Of a stretch of DNA of 64,000 nucleotides, positions 17,114 through 26,232 are shown piece by piece (positions within the stretch are counted from its first letter, which is position 1; each line of letters opens with the position of its first letter). The position numbers and the translations under genes are program-made. This DNA comes from Bacteroidales bacterium (GTDB taxonomy: Bacteria > Bacteroidota > Bacteroidia > Bacteroidales > GCA-2748055). The notes beneath the pieces are model-generated. The model did not search any database, had not been told where the DNA came from, and saw nothing but the letters and a program-made list of their open reading frames with translations. Location of the stretch: assembly GCA_021738565.1 (NCBI GenBank), contig JAIPBT010000002.1, positions 71,774 to 135,773 of the forward strand, read 5' to 3'.

Positions 17114-18571
17114 ATGAACCCTTTGAAGGTATTCATATTCTTCATCGCAGTGTTAGGATTCCTGTTTCTCCTTTCCATTGTATTTCCACCGGAAGGAATT
17201 ACGCTGGGAGAAGATGCAGAACTTCGCTTTGCTTCAGCCGATAAGCTGATTAAAAAAGAGATGGAAATTTCAGGCTATACCGATAGCCTTATTTCACATG
17301 CAGATGTATCTGAGGATCCTGAATATAAAGAGGAAAGCATTTCTGTGTCGGTAAAAGATACGATCAGTAAGATATTGAATGATTCTGTCATTCAGGCGCG
17401 GATTGACAGCATTAGCAGAAATGTTTATCCGCTCTATTTCTCCGGTGAATCAGAAGAATTGCTTTATGGTTTTTTTAAAAGGGCGGAGCTGAGCCGGGAA
17501 ACCGGGAAGCTGATACGAATTTTGCATTACGGCGATTCCCAGATCGAAAATGACAGGATGACATCTTTATTAAGGTACAGGTTTCAGCAACTTTTTGGTG
17601 GTTCCGGATGTGGTTTGATCCCCGCGGTACCTCTGTATTCCGGGAATCTTGCATTCAGACAGGATATCCGTGGGGAATGGATGCGCTATACGGGATTCGG
17701 AGATCGCGACACCACACTGGACCATTCATCCTACGGCGTCATGGCCTGCTTTACCTCGGTTCCTCCCCCGGATGAAGAATTACCGGGTTTGCATTTTGAA
17801 TTTCGTAAAAACCGACGTGCCTCCCGGTTCAGCAAAGTCAGTGTGTTTTTACATGCATATTCCGACAGTGGCTACATAGCTATCAATGTGAATGATACGA
17901 TTCAGGATACACTGCAGCATATTCAGGGAGGATATCAGTTACTGCAATACCAACCGGAACCCAATGTAACCGATATAAGCTTTGACTTCCATTTGAGGGA
18001 AGGTGGCAGGATCTATGGTATCAGTTTTGATCCGGCATCCGGAGTGCAGGTGGACAATATTGCAATGAGGGGAAGTGCCGGGCTTGAATTCAGCAGATTC
18101 GACCGAACCCTGACAGAAACTATGCTGGCTGATCTGAACCCTGGTATGGTCATCCTGCAATTTGGAGGGAACGTTGTGCCATATATTCAAAATGTTGACC
18201 TGTATAACCAGTACTTTGTTCGTGAACTTAATTACATCAGGTCATTATGTCCTTCAGTACCTGTTATTGTAATCGGACCATCAGATATGTCCATGAAGAA
18301 AAACGGACAATTTCAGACCTATGAAAATCTGCAGGCTGTCAGGGATGCTCTTTACCTTGCTGCAATGAAAACAGGATGCGGCTTCTGGGATATGTTTGAG
18401 GCGATGGGAGGCGTCAATTCAATTCGTCATTTTGTCCTGGCCGATCCTCCGCTTGCCAATCCTGATCACATTCATTTTACCCCGCGTGGTGCAAATTTAA
18501 TGGCAGGATTGTTCTTTGATGCAGTTATGGTTGAATATCAGAAATATAAATTGAGTGCAAATAATCCTTAA
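17114..18571 (+). CDS. SGNH/GDSL hydrolase family protein, probable O-acetyl transfer partner
   Basis: 485 aa. One N-terminal membrane helix (about 4-24) and a linker place the domain in the periplasm. SGNH blocks are visible: HYGDSQIEND with Ser142 (block I), a glycine in QFGGNVVPY (block III), and DHIHFTPRG with Asp451 and His454 (block V). The insert between blocks I and III resembles the carbohydrate-binding insert of this subfamily. It is followed by a MBOAT gene, the usual partner that supplies acetyl groups across the membrane. The substrate could be peptidoglycan, given the adjacent transglycosylase gene, or a surface glycan. Confidence 0.8.
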   Translation: MNPLKVFIFFIAVLGFLFLLSIVFPPEGITLGEDAELRFASADKLIKKEMEISGYTDSLISHADVSEDPEYKEESISVSVKDTISKILNDSVIQARIDSISRNVYPLYFSGESEELLYGFFKRAELSRETGKLIRILHYGDSQIENDRMTSLLRYRFQQLFGGSGCGLIPAVPLYSGNLAFRQDIRGEWMRYTGFGDRDTTLDHSSYGVMACFTSVPPPDEELPGLHFEFRKNRRASRFSKVSVFLHAYSDSGYIAINVNDTIQDTLQHIQGGYQLLQYQPEPNVTDISFDFHLREGGRIYGISFDPASGVQVDNIAMRGSAGLEFSRFDRTLTETMLADLNPGMVILQFGGNVVPYIQNVDLYNQYFVRELNYIRSLCPSVPVIVIGPSDMSMKKNGQFQTYENLQAVRDALYLAAMKTGCGFWDMFEAMGGVNSIRHFVLADPPLANPDHIHFTPRGANLMAGLFFDAVMVEYQKYKLSANNP

Positions 18572-18606
18572 TTCTATTGTTCAGAAACTAATAAAACACA
18601 CATACA

Positions 18607-18825
18607 ATGGCCCTTATTAAATCAGTCAGAGGATTTATTCCCCGGATCGGAAAGAACTGTTACCTGTCAGAAAATGCCACGATCATTGGCGATGTTGAGA
18701 TCGGTGATGGTTGTTCCATTTGGTTCAATGCGGTGTTGAGAGGGGATGTGAATCCGATCAGGATAGGCAACAAGGTGAACATCCAGGATAACAGTATGCT
18801 AATATTTATGCTATGCCATGGCTGA
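18607..18825 (+). pseudogene. Truncated gamma-carbonic anhydrase-like gene
   Basis: 72 codons. The product matches the first third of the gamma-carbonic anhydrase/YrdA hexapeptide family (IPRIGKNCYLSENATIIGDV, then WFNAVLRGD and NKVNIQDNS). Full-length relatives are about 170 residues and have their three metal-binding His residues after this point, so all are missing. The match breaks off near 18795-18800 and the frame runs nine more codons to TGA, overlapping the start of the MBOAT gene by 13 bases. No remainder is found in other frames. It looks like a deletion scar. Confidence 0.8.
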
Positions 18826-20327
18826 GTGACATATTTTTGTTCAATCCGGAAAAACCGCTTCTTTTTACACAGCTCTATTTCTGGTTGTTCTATGGAGTGG
18901 TATTGTTGGTTTTTTCAATAGTCTACAAGAACAGGGCAGTCAGGAATTCCTACCTCTTCCTGGTTAGTTTGTTTTTCTACTGGAAGACTTCAGGTTTGTT
19001 CTTTCTGCTCCTGATCTTTTCCACCATAGTCAACTATTTTATCGGAAACTGGATATACCGTTCGGAAAACAAAAAAGTACGAAAATTCGGAGTATTCCTG
19101 AGTGTCTTCATAAACCTATTTCTGCTGTCCTATTTCAAGTACACCTATTTATTCGTTGATACACTGAATTCAGTTTTCAATACAAACATTGAAGTTGTCA
19201 ACCACCTTGCCCTCTGGTCGAACAACCTTACAGGTACACATTTCGATGTTTCAGCCATACTGTTGCCTGTAGGCATTTCATTCTACACATTCCAGGTGAT
19301 GTCTTACATAATAGATATTTACAGGAGAAAGGTGGGTCCGGTGAAGAATATTATGGACTTCGGCTTCTATGTTTCCTTTTTCCCCCAATTGGTTGCAGGT
19401 CCCATTGTCAGGGCCTCAGAATTCGTTCCCCAGATAGATAAAAGATACAATCTCAGAAAAGAAGAATTTGGTTATGCCATATTCATTATCATGAAAGGGC
19501 TGTTTAAGAAAGTTTTTATTGGTGATTACCTGGCTGTGAATTTCATTGACAGGATATTTGCCAATCCGGGAGGGTTTTCAGGTTTTGAAAATCTCATGGC
19601 CCTTTATGGTTATTCCCTGCAGGTCTATGTCGATTTCAGCGGGTACACGGATATAGCGATCGGTGTCGCTCTGTTGATGGGATTCAGGATACCCAGGAAT
19701 TTCAATTCTCCTTACAAGGCGACCAACGTGGGTAATTTCTGGAAACGGTGGCACATATCATTGTCTAGCTGGTTAAAGGACTATCTCTATATACCACTTG
19801 GGGGCAACAGGAAAGGAAGGTTTATGACCGATGTGAACCTGATGATCACCATGTTGCTGGGAGGTTTGTGGCACGGTGCCAGTTGGCAATTCCTTATCTG
19901 GGGGGGAATTAACGGGATCGGACTTGTAGTTTACAAGCAATGGAAAAAGATCAGTCCGTATGAGCACAGCAAACACTGGGCAGCGCGATTGTGGAAGATC
20001 TTTATTACCTTCCAGTTCATCACCTTCACACGCATATGGTTCCGGTCTGATTCTATGGAACATGCCAGTGAACTTATTCACCAGGTTGTTCATTCGTTCA
20101 ATGCATCTGTCATTACCGATGTGCTTGTGTCATACAAGTGGGTGTTCCTGGTAATGTTGCTTGGTTACTTTACGCACTGGGTATCAAATAAATGGAAGCT
20201 TGCCCTGTTGAACTGGTATATCGCTACAAAAATGTGGATGAAGGTGGTAATTGCAGTGGTTGTGGTATTTATCATTTACCAGTCATGGTCAGCAGACTTG
20301 CAGCCTTTTATCTATTTTCAATTTTGA
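18813..20327 (+). CDS. MBOAT family membrane O-acyltransferase
   Basis: 504 aa, about ten or more membrane helices. Family landmarks are LPVGISFYTFQ (151-161), PQLVAGPIVR (191-200), FWKRWHISLSSW with His314 and GGLWHGASW with the near-invariant catalytic His354. It is of the AlgI/PatA/DltB group, which passes acyl groups from the cytoplasm to an extracytoplasmic glycan together with an SGNH partner, probably the product of the gene at 17114. The start MPWLSDIF at 18813 lies inside the carbonic anhydrase remnant, so its upstream sequence may have changed recently. Confidence 0.92.
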   Translation: MPWLSDIFLFNPEKPLLFTQLYFWLFYGVVLLVFSIVYKNRAVRNSYLFLVSLFFYWKTSGLFFLLLIFSTIVNYFIGNWIYRSENKKVRKFGVFLSVFINLFLLSYFKYTYLFVDTLNSVFNTNIEVVNHLALWSNNLTGTHFDVSAILLPVGISFYTFQVMSYIIDIYRRKVGPVKNIMDFGFYVSFFPQLVAGPIVRASEFVPQIDKRYNLRKEEFGYAIFIIMKGLFKKVFIGDYLAVNFIDRIFANPGGFSGFENLMALYGYSLQVYVDFSGYTDIAIGVALLMGFRIPRNFNSPYKATNVGNFWKRWHISLSSWLKDYLYIPLGGNRKGRFMTDVNLMITMLLGGLWHGASWQFLIWGGINGIGLVVYKQWKKISPYEHSKHWAARLWKIFITFQFITFTRIWFRSDSMEHASELIHQVVHSFNASVITDVLVSYKWVFLVMLLGYFTHWVSNKWKLALLNWYIATKMWMKVVIAVVVVFIIYQSWSADLQPFIYFQF

Positions 20328-20347
20328 TTAAAAAGGTCCGGGCTGAC

Positions 20348-21301
20348 CTATTTCCCGAATTTCAGCTCTTTTAAGTTCTGGTTGATATCCTCCATCAGTT
20401 TTCTCTGCTGTTTGATCAGTTCTCCGATGATCCCCAGGAAAATGCTGAAAATACCTATAAAAGAGAATATTGCCAGTAATATGAGGGAAGGAATATAGGT
20501 CCTTTCCGGATCCGACTCAGGGGTTATGAAAACAAGGTATATGAACCTGATTCCGAGTATAAGTGCAGGGATCAGGAAGAGGGAGGCTATGATAGAAAAA
20601 AATCGCCCCGGCCTGTAAAGGACAAACATATTCATTATTGTGGCACTTGATTTACTCACATGCTCAAAACTATTCCTGAAAAGCCTGGATTTCCTTGTTT
20701 TCTGGTTTACCCTTACGTCCACGGATCTGACCCGCATGTTTGAGTTCCCTGCCTGTATCAGGGTTTCCATCGTGTATGAAAATCTTGAATATACATAGGT
20801 CTGGAAACAGGCCTTTCGCGACATGGCCCTGAATCCCGAAGGAGCATCCTTGATCTTCGTTTTGGATATCAGACGAAGGGTCATACTGCCAAGCAGTTGC
20901 AGGATCTTTTTTCCTAAAGAGAATTCCTTGTGCTTCATTATGGGTCTGCTGCCTACCACAATGTCTGCTTTGTCATCCAGGATGGGTTGTACAAGCCTGG
21001 CTATGTCTTCTCCTTTATACTGGTTGTCACCATCAGTGTTTACAACAATATCGGCCCCGTGTTCAAGACAGTAATTAAGTCCCGACATAAAAGCATAGGC
21101 GAGGCCCCTGTTTGTACCGAGTTTTACAATATGCCTGACGCCCAGGTTTTCAGCTGTTTTTAACGTGTTATCAGTGCTCCCGTCATCTATTACCAGGACC
21201 TGGATATCATCGATTCCGTCAATTTTATTTGGGAGATCATTGATCACCAAGGGCAGGGTTTCTTCCTCGTTCAGGCAGGGTATTTGAATGAAAAGTTTCA
21301 A
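20348..21301 (-). CDS. Family 2 glycosyltransferase, polyprenyl-phosphate type (DPM1-like) with C-terminal helices
   Basis: 317 aa from TTG 21301, which begins LKLFIQIPCLNEE and aligns with the usual start of the family; an ATG at 21388 would overlap the upstream gene by 29 bases and add an AT-rich, poorly conserved leader. GT-A motifs: VIDDGSTDNT, NTDGDNQY (metal-binding DxD-like) and SGFRAMSR. Two C-terminal membrane helices follow at about 236-260 and 272-300. Enzymes of this kind transfer a sugar from its nucleotide to undecaprenyl or dolichyl phosphate. It is last in a minus-strand operon and converges with the MBOAT gene, 20 bases apart. Confidence 0.85.
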   Translation of the reverse strand: MKLFIQIPCLNEEETLPLVINDLPNKIDGIDDIQVLVIDDGSTDNTLKTAENLGVRHIVKLGTNRGLAYAFMSGLNYCLEHGADIVVNTDGDNQYKGEDIARLVQPILDDKADIVVGSRPIMKHKEFSLGKKILQLLGSMTLRLISKTKIKDAPSGFRAMSRKACFQTYVYSRFSYTMETLIQAGNSNMRVRSVDVRVNQKTRKSRLFRNSFEHVSKSSATIMNMFVLYRPGRFFSIIASLFLIPALILGIRFIYLVFITPESDPERTYIPSLILLAIFSFIGIFSIFLGIIGELIKQQRKLMEDINQNLKELKFGK

Positions 21302-21359
21302 GTTTTTATATTGATGGTTGCTAAAATATGAAATTTTATTTTTGGGAATCAACAGAATC

Positions 21360-22946
21360 TCATAAAAGATTATAGATCGTTGTGACAACGGCTTTTTTGT
21401 CTTTTCTGATTATTGTCTCAGCCGGAACAGCAATTGTATTCAATAAAAAATCCTCCCTGTGCCATGAATCTGCACTTGCCACATGCCTTTTGGATGCCCT
21501 GGGGGCCCTGTAAAGATGTAACTTTTTATCAATTTCACTTATGGTATCAGTGATGATGAGTGCATCACTTCCAATATCTATTTTTCTGTGAAATCTAATG
21601 CCTGATGTTTTTGATTTGTAAATTAAGATATTTCGCAGGATCCTGGTGAGGTTTCCACCTGGCACCAATCCGAACACCCGGAGCCAGAAGTGTAAAAAAG
21701 GTGTGCTTTTTTTCTCCCGGTGGGGGAAAAGTGCCCCGCGGATCTCTATGGAATTTTCATCCTGCAGTATTTCCCATGTATCCGACCACCAATGATTTAC
21801 AAATTGTTTTTTACCATGTACCGCGATCCATCCATAGTCCGAAAACAATGTTTTCTCATTGCTGAAAACGGATAGAATTCCACCCTTTTTTGTTGCAACT
21901 ACCAACCTTTTCTTTGCTTCAGGCAGGTCCCTGAAAATATATCCCGATTCAAGAAATGTATGATCGGGTTCCGGGTGATCTTTACCGGCTGATTTTAGGG
22001 TCTTCACGCCCAGCATGGTTAGTGTTGCTCTTGCTACGGAATGACCAATGTAATGGATCCAGTAACGGTCGTCGATGCCATGAAAAAAATGCTCCATGTC
22101 GTCTGTATCAGGAAACAGAATGCCCATGATATCCTTGCTTTTTTCCCGGGTTTTCATGTCGGAATGTTCCAGGAACCTGGTAATCCCGTAAGGAACAATA
22201 TAATCTGTGTTACGAGCATTTTGCATCCCTGCACCGTTGCCTCGCCTCAGGACAAATCCATGGATGAAGTCAAGCGCTTTTTCGGCAGATCGTAAAAAAT
22301 CATTATCTGATGTATGGTCATACAGATCCCAGAGGCAATCAAGTGTTACGGAGAGGTACCCGAGGTCAGGCCCCCCGTATTCAGCAAACCACCCCTCCTC
22401 ACGTTGCAGTTGGAGGGTTCTTTTTTTGATCGCCTTGAAATTGTCTTCGTTTACAAGTTCAGGAGAGATTTTTCTTATGACAGCCAGGGCTGCAAGGCCG
22501 GCTACTTGTTGATTCCCTGCCTGGGATTCAAATCTTCCCTGTAGTTGCCGTGAGGCTTTTTTTAACCCACCAAGAATTTCATCGCTGTATACAATACCTT
22601 CTGAAACCAGTTTTGCCATTGCAAGCGTGGAAAATACAAGCGGGGGATATCCCCTTTCCCGGGGATAATATTCTTCGAAAGCGCCATGCTTTAATGCTTT
22701 CTGGTTCCAGAACAAAGCAGATGCGCGGGCGAGTTTTTTAAGCTGCTGCTTATAATTTTTATAGTCTTCAAGTTTTGAATATAAAAAAGCAAAATACCCA
22801 CCCTGTTGCAGCATATCAGAGGAATAGTCCCGGATCCGGTAATGCCACCAGTTCCTGTCAAAGCAACCATAGAATGGCGAATATTTATCCCTGCATGCCT
22901 GCGTGAGCATCCTCGGGAACTGTTTTTTCAAAATTTTATCAAACAT
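21360..22946 (-). CDS. Heparinase II/III-like protein of a surface-glycan locus (putative)
   Basis: 528 aa, no signal peptide. The first ~330 residues are helical with repeated aromatic/Gly patterns, consistent with an alpha/alpha toroid, and the rest is rich in beta strands (IRFHRKIDIGSDALIITDTI), like the C-terminal domain of heparinase II/III lyases. Cytoplasmic proteins of this layout occur inside O-antigen and capsule clusters, where their reaction is not established. It starts three bases after the FrhB-like gene and is followed by the GT2 gene, so it probably acts on the same glycan. Confidence 0.6.
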   Translation of the reverse strand: MFDKILKKQFPRMLTQACRDKYSPFYGCFDRNWWHYRIRDYSSDMLQQGGYFAFLYSKLEDYKNYKQQLKKLARASALFWNQKALKHGAFEEYYPRERGYPPLVFSTLAMAKLVSEGIVYSDEILGGLKKASRQLQGRFESQAGNQQVAGLAALAVIRKISPELVNEDNFKAIKKRTLQLQREEGWFAEYGGPDLGYLSVTLDCLWDLYDHTSDNDFLRSAEKALDFIHGFVLRRGNGAGMQNARNTDYIVPYGITRFLEHSDMKTREKSKDIMGILFPDTDDMEHFFHGIDDRYWIHYIGHSVARATLTMLGVKTLKSAGKDHPEPDHTFLESGYIFRDLPEAKKRLVVATKKGGILSVFSNEKTLFSDYGWIAVHGKKQFVNHWWSDTWEILQDENSIEIRGALFPHREKKSTPFLHFWLRVFGLVPGGNLTRILRNILIYKSKTSGIRFHRKIDIGSDALIITDTISEIDKKLHLYRAPRASKRHVASADSWHREDFLLNTIAVPAETIIRKDKKAVVTTIYNLL

Positions 22947-22949
22947 TTG

Positions 22950-24284
22950 TCATATTCTTTTTATCTGGTAAGTATCAAGTCCTTTTCTCTTGGCGGGTTT
23001 GCTGATCTTTTTCCATCTTAGACGCATGTAGTTAAAAGCCGGTCCGATCATTTTTTCCGGGATGATGGTCATTATTGCCCTTGAAAACCTGTTTCCTGCC
23101 AGCAATAAGATAAAAGAAATTACCATTTCTGTCAATTTTCTTGAAAAAGAAATGTAAATGGGACGGTAACCATGGTCCGGAACCGGGTGCCCGAAAAATG
23201 CCCGCATCCTGTTCCTAAGGTAGCTGCCGCGTTTTTTAAAATCCAGCATATGTCCGTGCATGGCAATGGATTTTTCTTCCGCAACATCTTCCGCATTAAT
23301 TAGATGCTGATCATTCATATCACTGATTATTGATTCCATTTTTTTTGTTCGGGTAATGAAAACAGAAAATCCTTTTCCCTGGCTTTCATATTCAGGAGAC
23401 CATGCATCTCCCACCGAGAGATCTGCAAATTCATTGACAAAGTCCATGCTTCGCAGGCTGGTATGTGTGATGAAAAAAGGAATTAAATAATTGTAATATA
23501 CCTTTTTTGACGTTACCACCTTGCCCGACCGGGTTTTGATCTCAAGATGACCGGGCCAGTCACCTTCTCTCCATTTGAGTGAAGTGACCGGATCTTTTTT
23601 TGAAATTCTTTTTGAGCGAAGAAAAGCATGGATTGCAGCAGGGTAAAGCGCTGTGCCGGTATAAGGACCGAGAATATATTGTACTTGCAGGGCGGCGGGA
23701 TGTTTCAGAGATTGAAGCTTTCTAAGCGCAGCAGACTGTTCCGGCAGGCAAACCATGGCATATTTTTCACCAGGTTTGAAATCCTTTAACCGGTCCAGTG
23801 TAGAAACCGGTATATAGACCGATTGCATGGAACCTTTGATCTCTTCCTCCGATCGGGCTATGAATGATGATGCTTCCAGTGGTTCGGGCATGCCCTGTTT
23901 TACGCAAACGGCACCATCAATGTATCCTTTTTGTAATAGATAAATAAGGGTTGCTGTAATAATACCACCGGATGCACTTTTGTTTCTGATCCCTTCCGAG
24001 GCGCTGTGCCCGATCCTTACTTTCTGAATATGTCCGTAAAGCAGGTTTTCAGGTAAATTTCCATAGTGCGTTTCATAGAGTTCGGGGTAGCTGATACCGA
24101 TTCCGGGACAGACCTCCAATGCTTCTTGTGTAAATTCTCCGGATGAAAGGTCCGGTACCGGTCCATGCGGGGTAGGGATCATCTTTGACGAACCATTTGA
24201 AAAAAGGATGCATGCTCCGCATCCTGCACAGTTTTTGTGTTTGATCACCTGTTCCAGCTTATGCTCTGTTTCTTCGGATGCCAT
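22950..24284 (-). CDS. FrhB/FdhB-like iron-sulphur protein (F420 hydrogenase beta subunit family) in a glycan operon
   Basis: 444 aa from ATG 24284; a TTG at 24302 falls inside a -7 promoter element and is rejected. A Cys cluster (NCAGCGAC, counted from the ATG as about Cys19, Cys22, Cys25, plus CPG at about 59) can hold an Fe-S cluster. NKSASGGIITATLIYLL and WREGDWPG, with FADLSVGDAW, are hallmarks of the family's N- and C-terminal domains. Members outside methanogens are frequent in polysaccharide clusters and are thought to be flavin-dependent oxidoreductases or act with pyruvyl transfer; the reaction here is unknown. It is first in the operon. Confidence 0.82.
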   Translation of the reverse strand: MASEETEHKLEQVIKHKNCAGCGACILFSNGSSKMIPTPHGPVPDLSSGEFTQEALEVCPGIGISYPELYETHYGNLPENLLYGHIQKVRIGHSASEGIRNKSASGGIITATLIYLLQKGYIDGAVCVKQGMPEPLEASSFIARSEEEIKGSMQSVYIPVSTLDRLKDFKPGEKYAMVCLPEQSAALRKLQSLKHPAALQVQYILGPYTGTALYPAAIHAFLRSKRISKKDPVTSLKWREGDWPGHLEIKTRSGKVVTSKKVYYNYLIPFFITHTSLRSMDFVNEFADLSVGDAWSPEYESQGKGFSVFITRTKKMESIISDMNDQHLINAEDVAEEKSIAMHGHMLDFKKRGSYLRNRMRAFFGHPVPDHGYRPIYISFSRKLTEMVISFILLLAGNRFSRAIMTIIPEKMIGPAFNYMRLRWKKISKPAKRKGLDTYQIKRI

Positions 24285-24299
24285 ATGCCCAGCTTTATT

Positions 24300-24333
24300 C
24301 AAATGTAAGGTTTTTCTTTATTGGTGCTTGCAA
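24300..24333 (-). promoter_or_regulatory. Bacteroidota-type promoter for the FrhB-like/heparinase-like/GT2 operon
   Basis: Minus-strand TACATTTG (24307-24300) with TTG at 24333-24331 and a 23-base spacer fits the consensus. Transcription would start near 24293, nine bases before ATG 24284. Confidence 0.45.
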
Positions 24334-24573
24334 GAAAAAGCCAATAGCTTTGCTCTTAATGCTTTTTTATCAAGCACTGTGCTTAATAATATGAGTTTTC
24401 TTTCTGAAACTAATTAGTGCTTGTCAATAAAGTCGGGTGATAAAAAGATCTATGAGGCGCATAATTCAGGCTGCAGAATATAATGGTTCACAGGGGATTA
24501 TTTTAAGCCTATTCACTATATTAGCTACCTGTTTTTTGTTGGGATTTTATATGTTTTGTTCAAGATTTTCCGA

Positions 24574-26190
24574 ATGGAAAAAATTACCGTTCAAAATATT
24601 TTTAAGAATAGGAGCCTTCCTTTGTTGGCATTGGTTTTCATTGGACTGTTTTATGCTTCGACAAATTTTGTTCATCATAATTGGACGAAAACCAATCCTG
24701 CAAATTCGGGTGTTATTAAATATGATATAAAGCATTATTATGCCTATCTGACTGCCGGAATCATACATGGTGATTTGAAGATGGAGTTTCTTTCGGATCC
24801 TGATTTTCAATATGGGAATCGATACTACAGGACAAGGCATGAAGGCGGAAACTTTTTGATTATTACATCGATGGGATTGGCCTTTTTATATTTGCCCTTT
24901 TTTCTAATGGCTCATTTTCTTGCCATTATTTTTGGATTGCCTCATGATGGGTATGGTTCCATATATCAATTTTTTATTGTTTTTGGCGGATGGACATATG
25001 CATTATTAGGATTATTTATACTTAAGAATCTTCTGCTTGATTTTTTTTCAAATTTAACTACAGTAATTACACTGATACTGATTGCATTGGGTACCAATTT
25101 GTATTATTATTCAACCTTTGAAGCTGCAATGCCCCATGTATACAATTTCTTTCTTCTTATACTTTTCGTGAGGCAGGTAATCCGCTGGTTTGATAAACCC
25201 GGATGGGGAAATGCGATGCTGATAGGTAGCCTGCTTGGACTGATAAGTCTTATAAGACCGACAAATATTCTCATCTTTTTTGTTTTATTCTTTTGGAATA
25301 TAAAAACGTTTCGTGAGTTGAAAGAAAGGATTAACTTCTTTATTGGAAAATTCCAGCTTGTATTATTGATGTTAGCATCATTTGCTATAGTTTGGTTGCC
25401 ACAGGTATTATACTGGAAAATGGTTACCGGCAACTTTTTTTATTTTTCTTACGGGGCTGCCGGTGCTTCGTTTTATTTTTCAAGCCCGCAGGTTTTAGGC
25501 AGTCTCTTTAGCTTTATTAAAGGTTGGTACATCTACACACCTGTTATGTTTGTAGCTACCTTAGGAATTATTTGTCTGTATAAAAACTACAGAAAAATAT
25601 TTCTACCGGTATTACTTCTCTATATTTCCATGGTATATGTGCTCAGCTCCTGGTGGTCCTGGTGGTTTGGAGGTGGTTTTGGACTGAGAGCATATATTGA
25701 TATATACGGAATAATGGCATTACCACTGGCAGCCATTACAGAGGAAGCATTGAAATGGAACAAAGTCTGGATTAAACGAATTTTCTTTGCTGTTCTCTTA
25801 TTTTTTCTATACCTCAGTTGGCATCAAACCTATCAATATTACAAAGGAATGATTCATTACTGCGGGATGACCAAAGAGTCGTACAGGATAAATTTTTTGA
25901 AGTTTAAACGAGGAGATAGATATTGGCAAAGTCTTGGATTACCTGATCATTTATTGGCACGCCAGGGTATCTATTATTATTATGATACTGGTGAAGATAC
26001 CAATAGATTCATTGAAATATCCTGGCAAGAAGCTTTTTCAGATATCAGGGAGGAGGTAACTTCGGATAAAAAACTCATGCGATCCATTCACAGGCATGCC
26101 AGGAGAGAGGGAATTTCTGATCAGGAAGCGCTGGAGATGGTCATCCAAACGATCTATGAAAAGAAAAGTGCAGGAAAGAACCTGAAATGA
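24574..26190 (+). CDS. Large multi-helix membrane protein, probable GT-C-type glycosyltransferase
   Basis: 538 aa from ATG 24574, about ten to twelve predicted helices. An acidic/aromatic segment after the first helix (KYDIKHYYAYL) and later RPTNILIFF, QVLYWKMVTGNFF and SWWSWWFGGGFG are the pattern of the large Bacteroidota membrane proteins that resemble GT39/RgtABCD enzymes, which use polyprenyl-phosphate sugars on the outer side of the inner membrane. The C-terminal ~90 residues are hydrophilic. The gene is visibly more AT-rich than its neighbours, hinting at transfer. The exact donor and acceptor are unknown. Confidence 0.65.
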   Translation: MEKITVQNIFKNRSLPLLALVFIGLFYASTNFVHHNWTKTNPANSGVIKYDIKHYYAYLTAGIIHGDLKMEFLSDPDFQYGNRYYRTRHEGGNFLIITSMGLAFLYLPFFLMAHFLAIIFGLPHDGYGSIYQFFIVFGGWTYALLGLFILKNLLLDFFSNLTTVITLILIALGTNLYYYSTFEAAMPHVYNFFLLILFVRQVIRWFDKPGWGNAMLIGSLLGLISLIRPTNILIFFVLFFWNIKTFRELKERINFFIGKFQLVLLMLASFAIVWLPQVLYWKMVTGNFFYFSYGAAGASFYFSSPQVLGSLFSFIKGWYIYTPVMFVATLGIICLYKNYRKIFLPVLLLYISMVYVLSSWWSWWFGGGFGLRAYIDIYGIMALPLAAITEEALKWNKVWIKRIFFAVLLFFLYLSWHQTYQYYKGMIHYCGMTKESYRINFLKFKRGDRYWQSLGLPDHLLARQGIYYYYDTGEDTNRFIEISWQEAFSDIREEVTSDKKLMRSIHRHARREGISDQEALEMVIQTIYEKKSAGKNLK

Positions 26191-26201
26191 CCATATGCCT
26201 T

Positions 26202-26224
26202 CTGCACGGGGCAGTGTTTTTTTT
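26202..26224 (+). terminator. Possible rho-independent terminator
   Basis: A short stem CTGC-ACGGG-GCAG is followed by TG and eight T between two convergent genes. The four-base stem is weak, so support is modest. Confidence 0.35.
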
Positions 26225-26232
26225 GTTTTACA

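Noticed and set aside
24437-24730. A hydrophobic open frame overlapping the start of the gene at 24574
   Set aside because: It overlaps the membrane protein gene in another frame, with no conserved motif; probably a shadow of AT-rich DNA.
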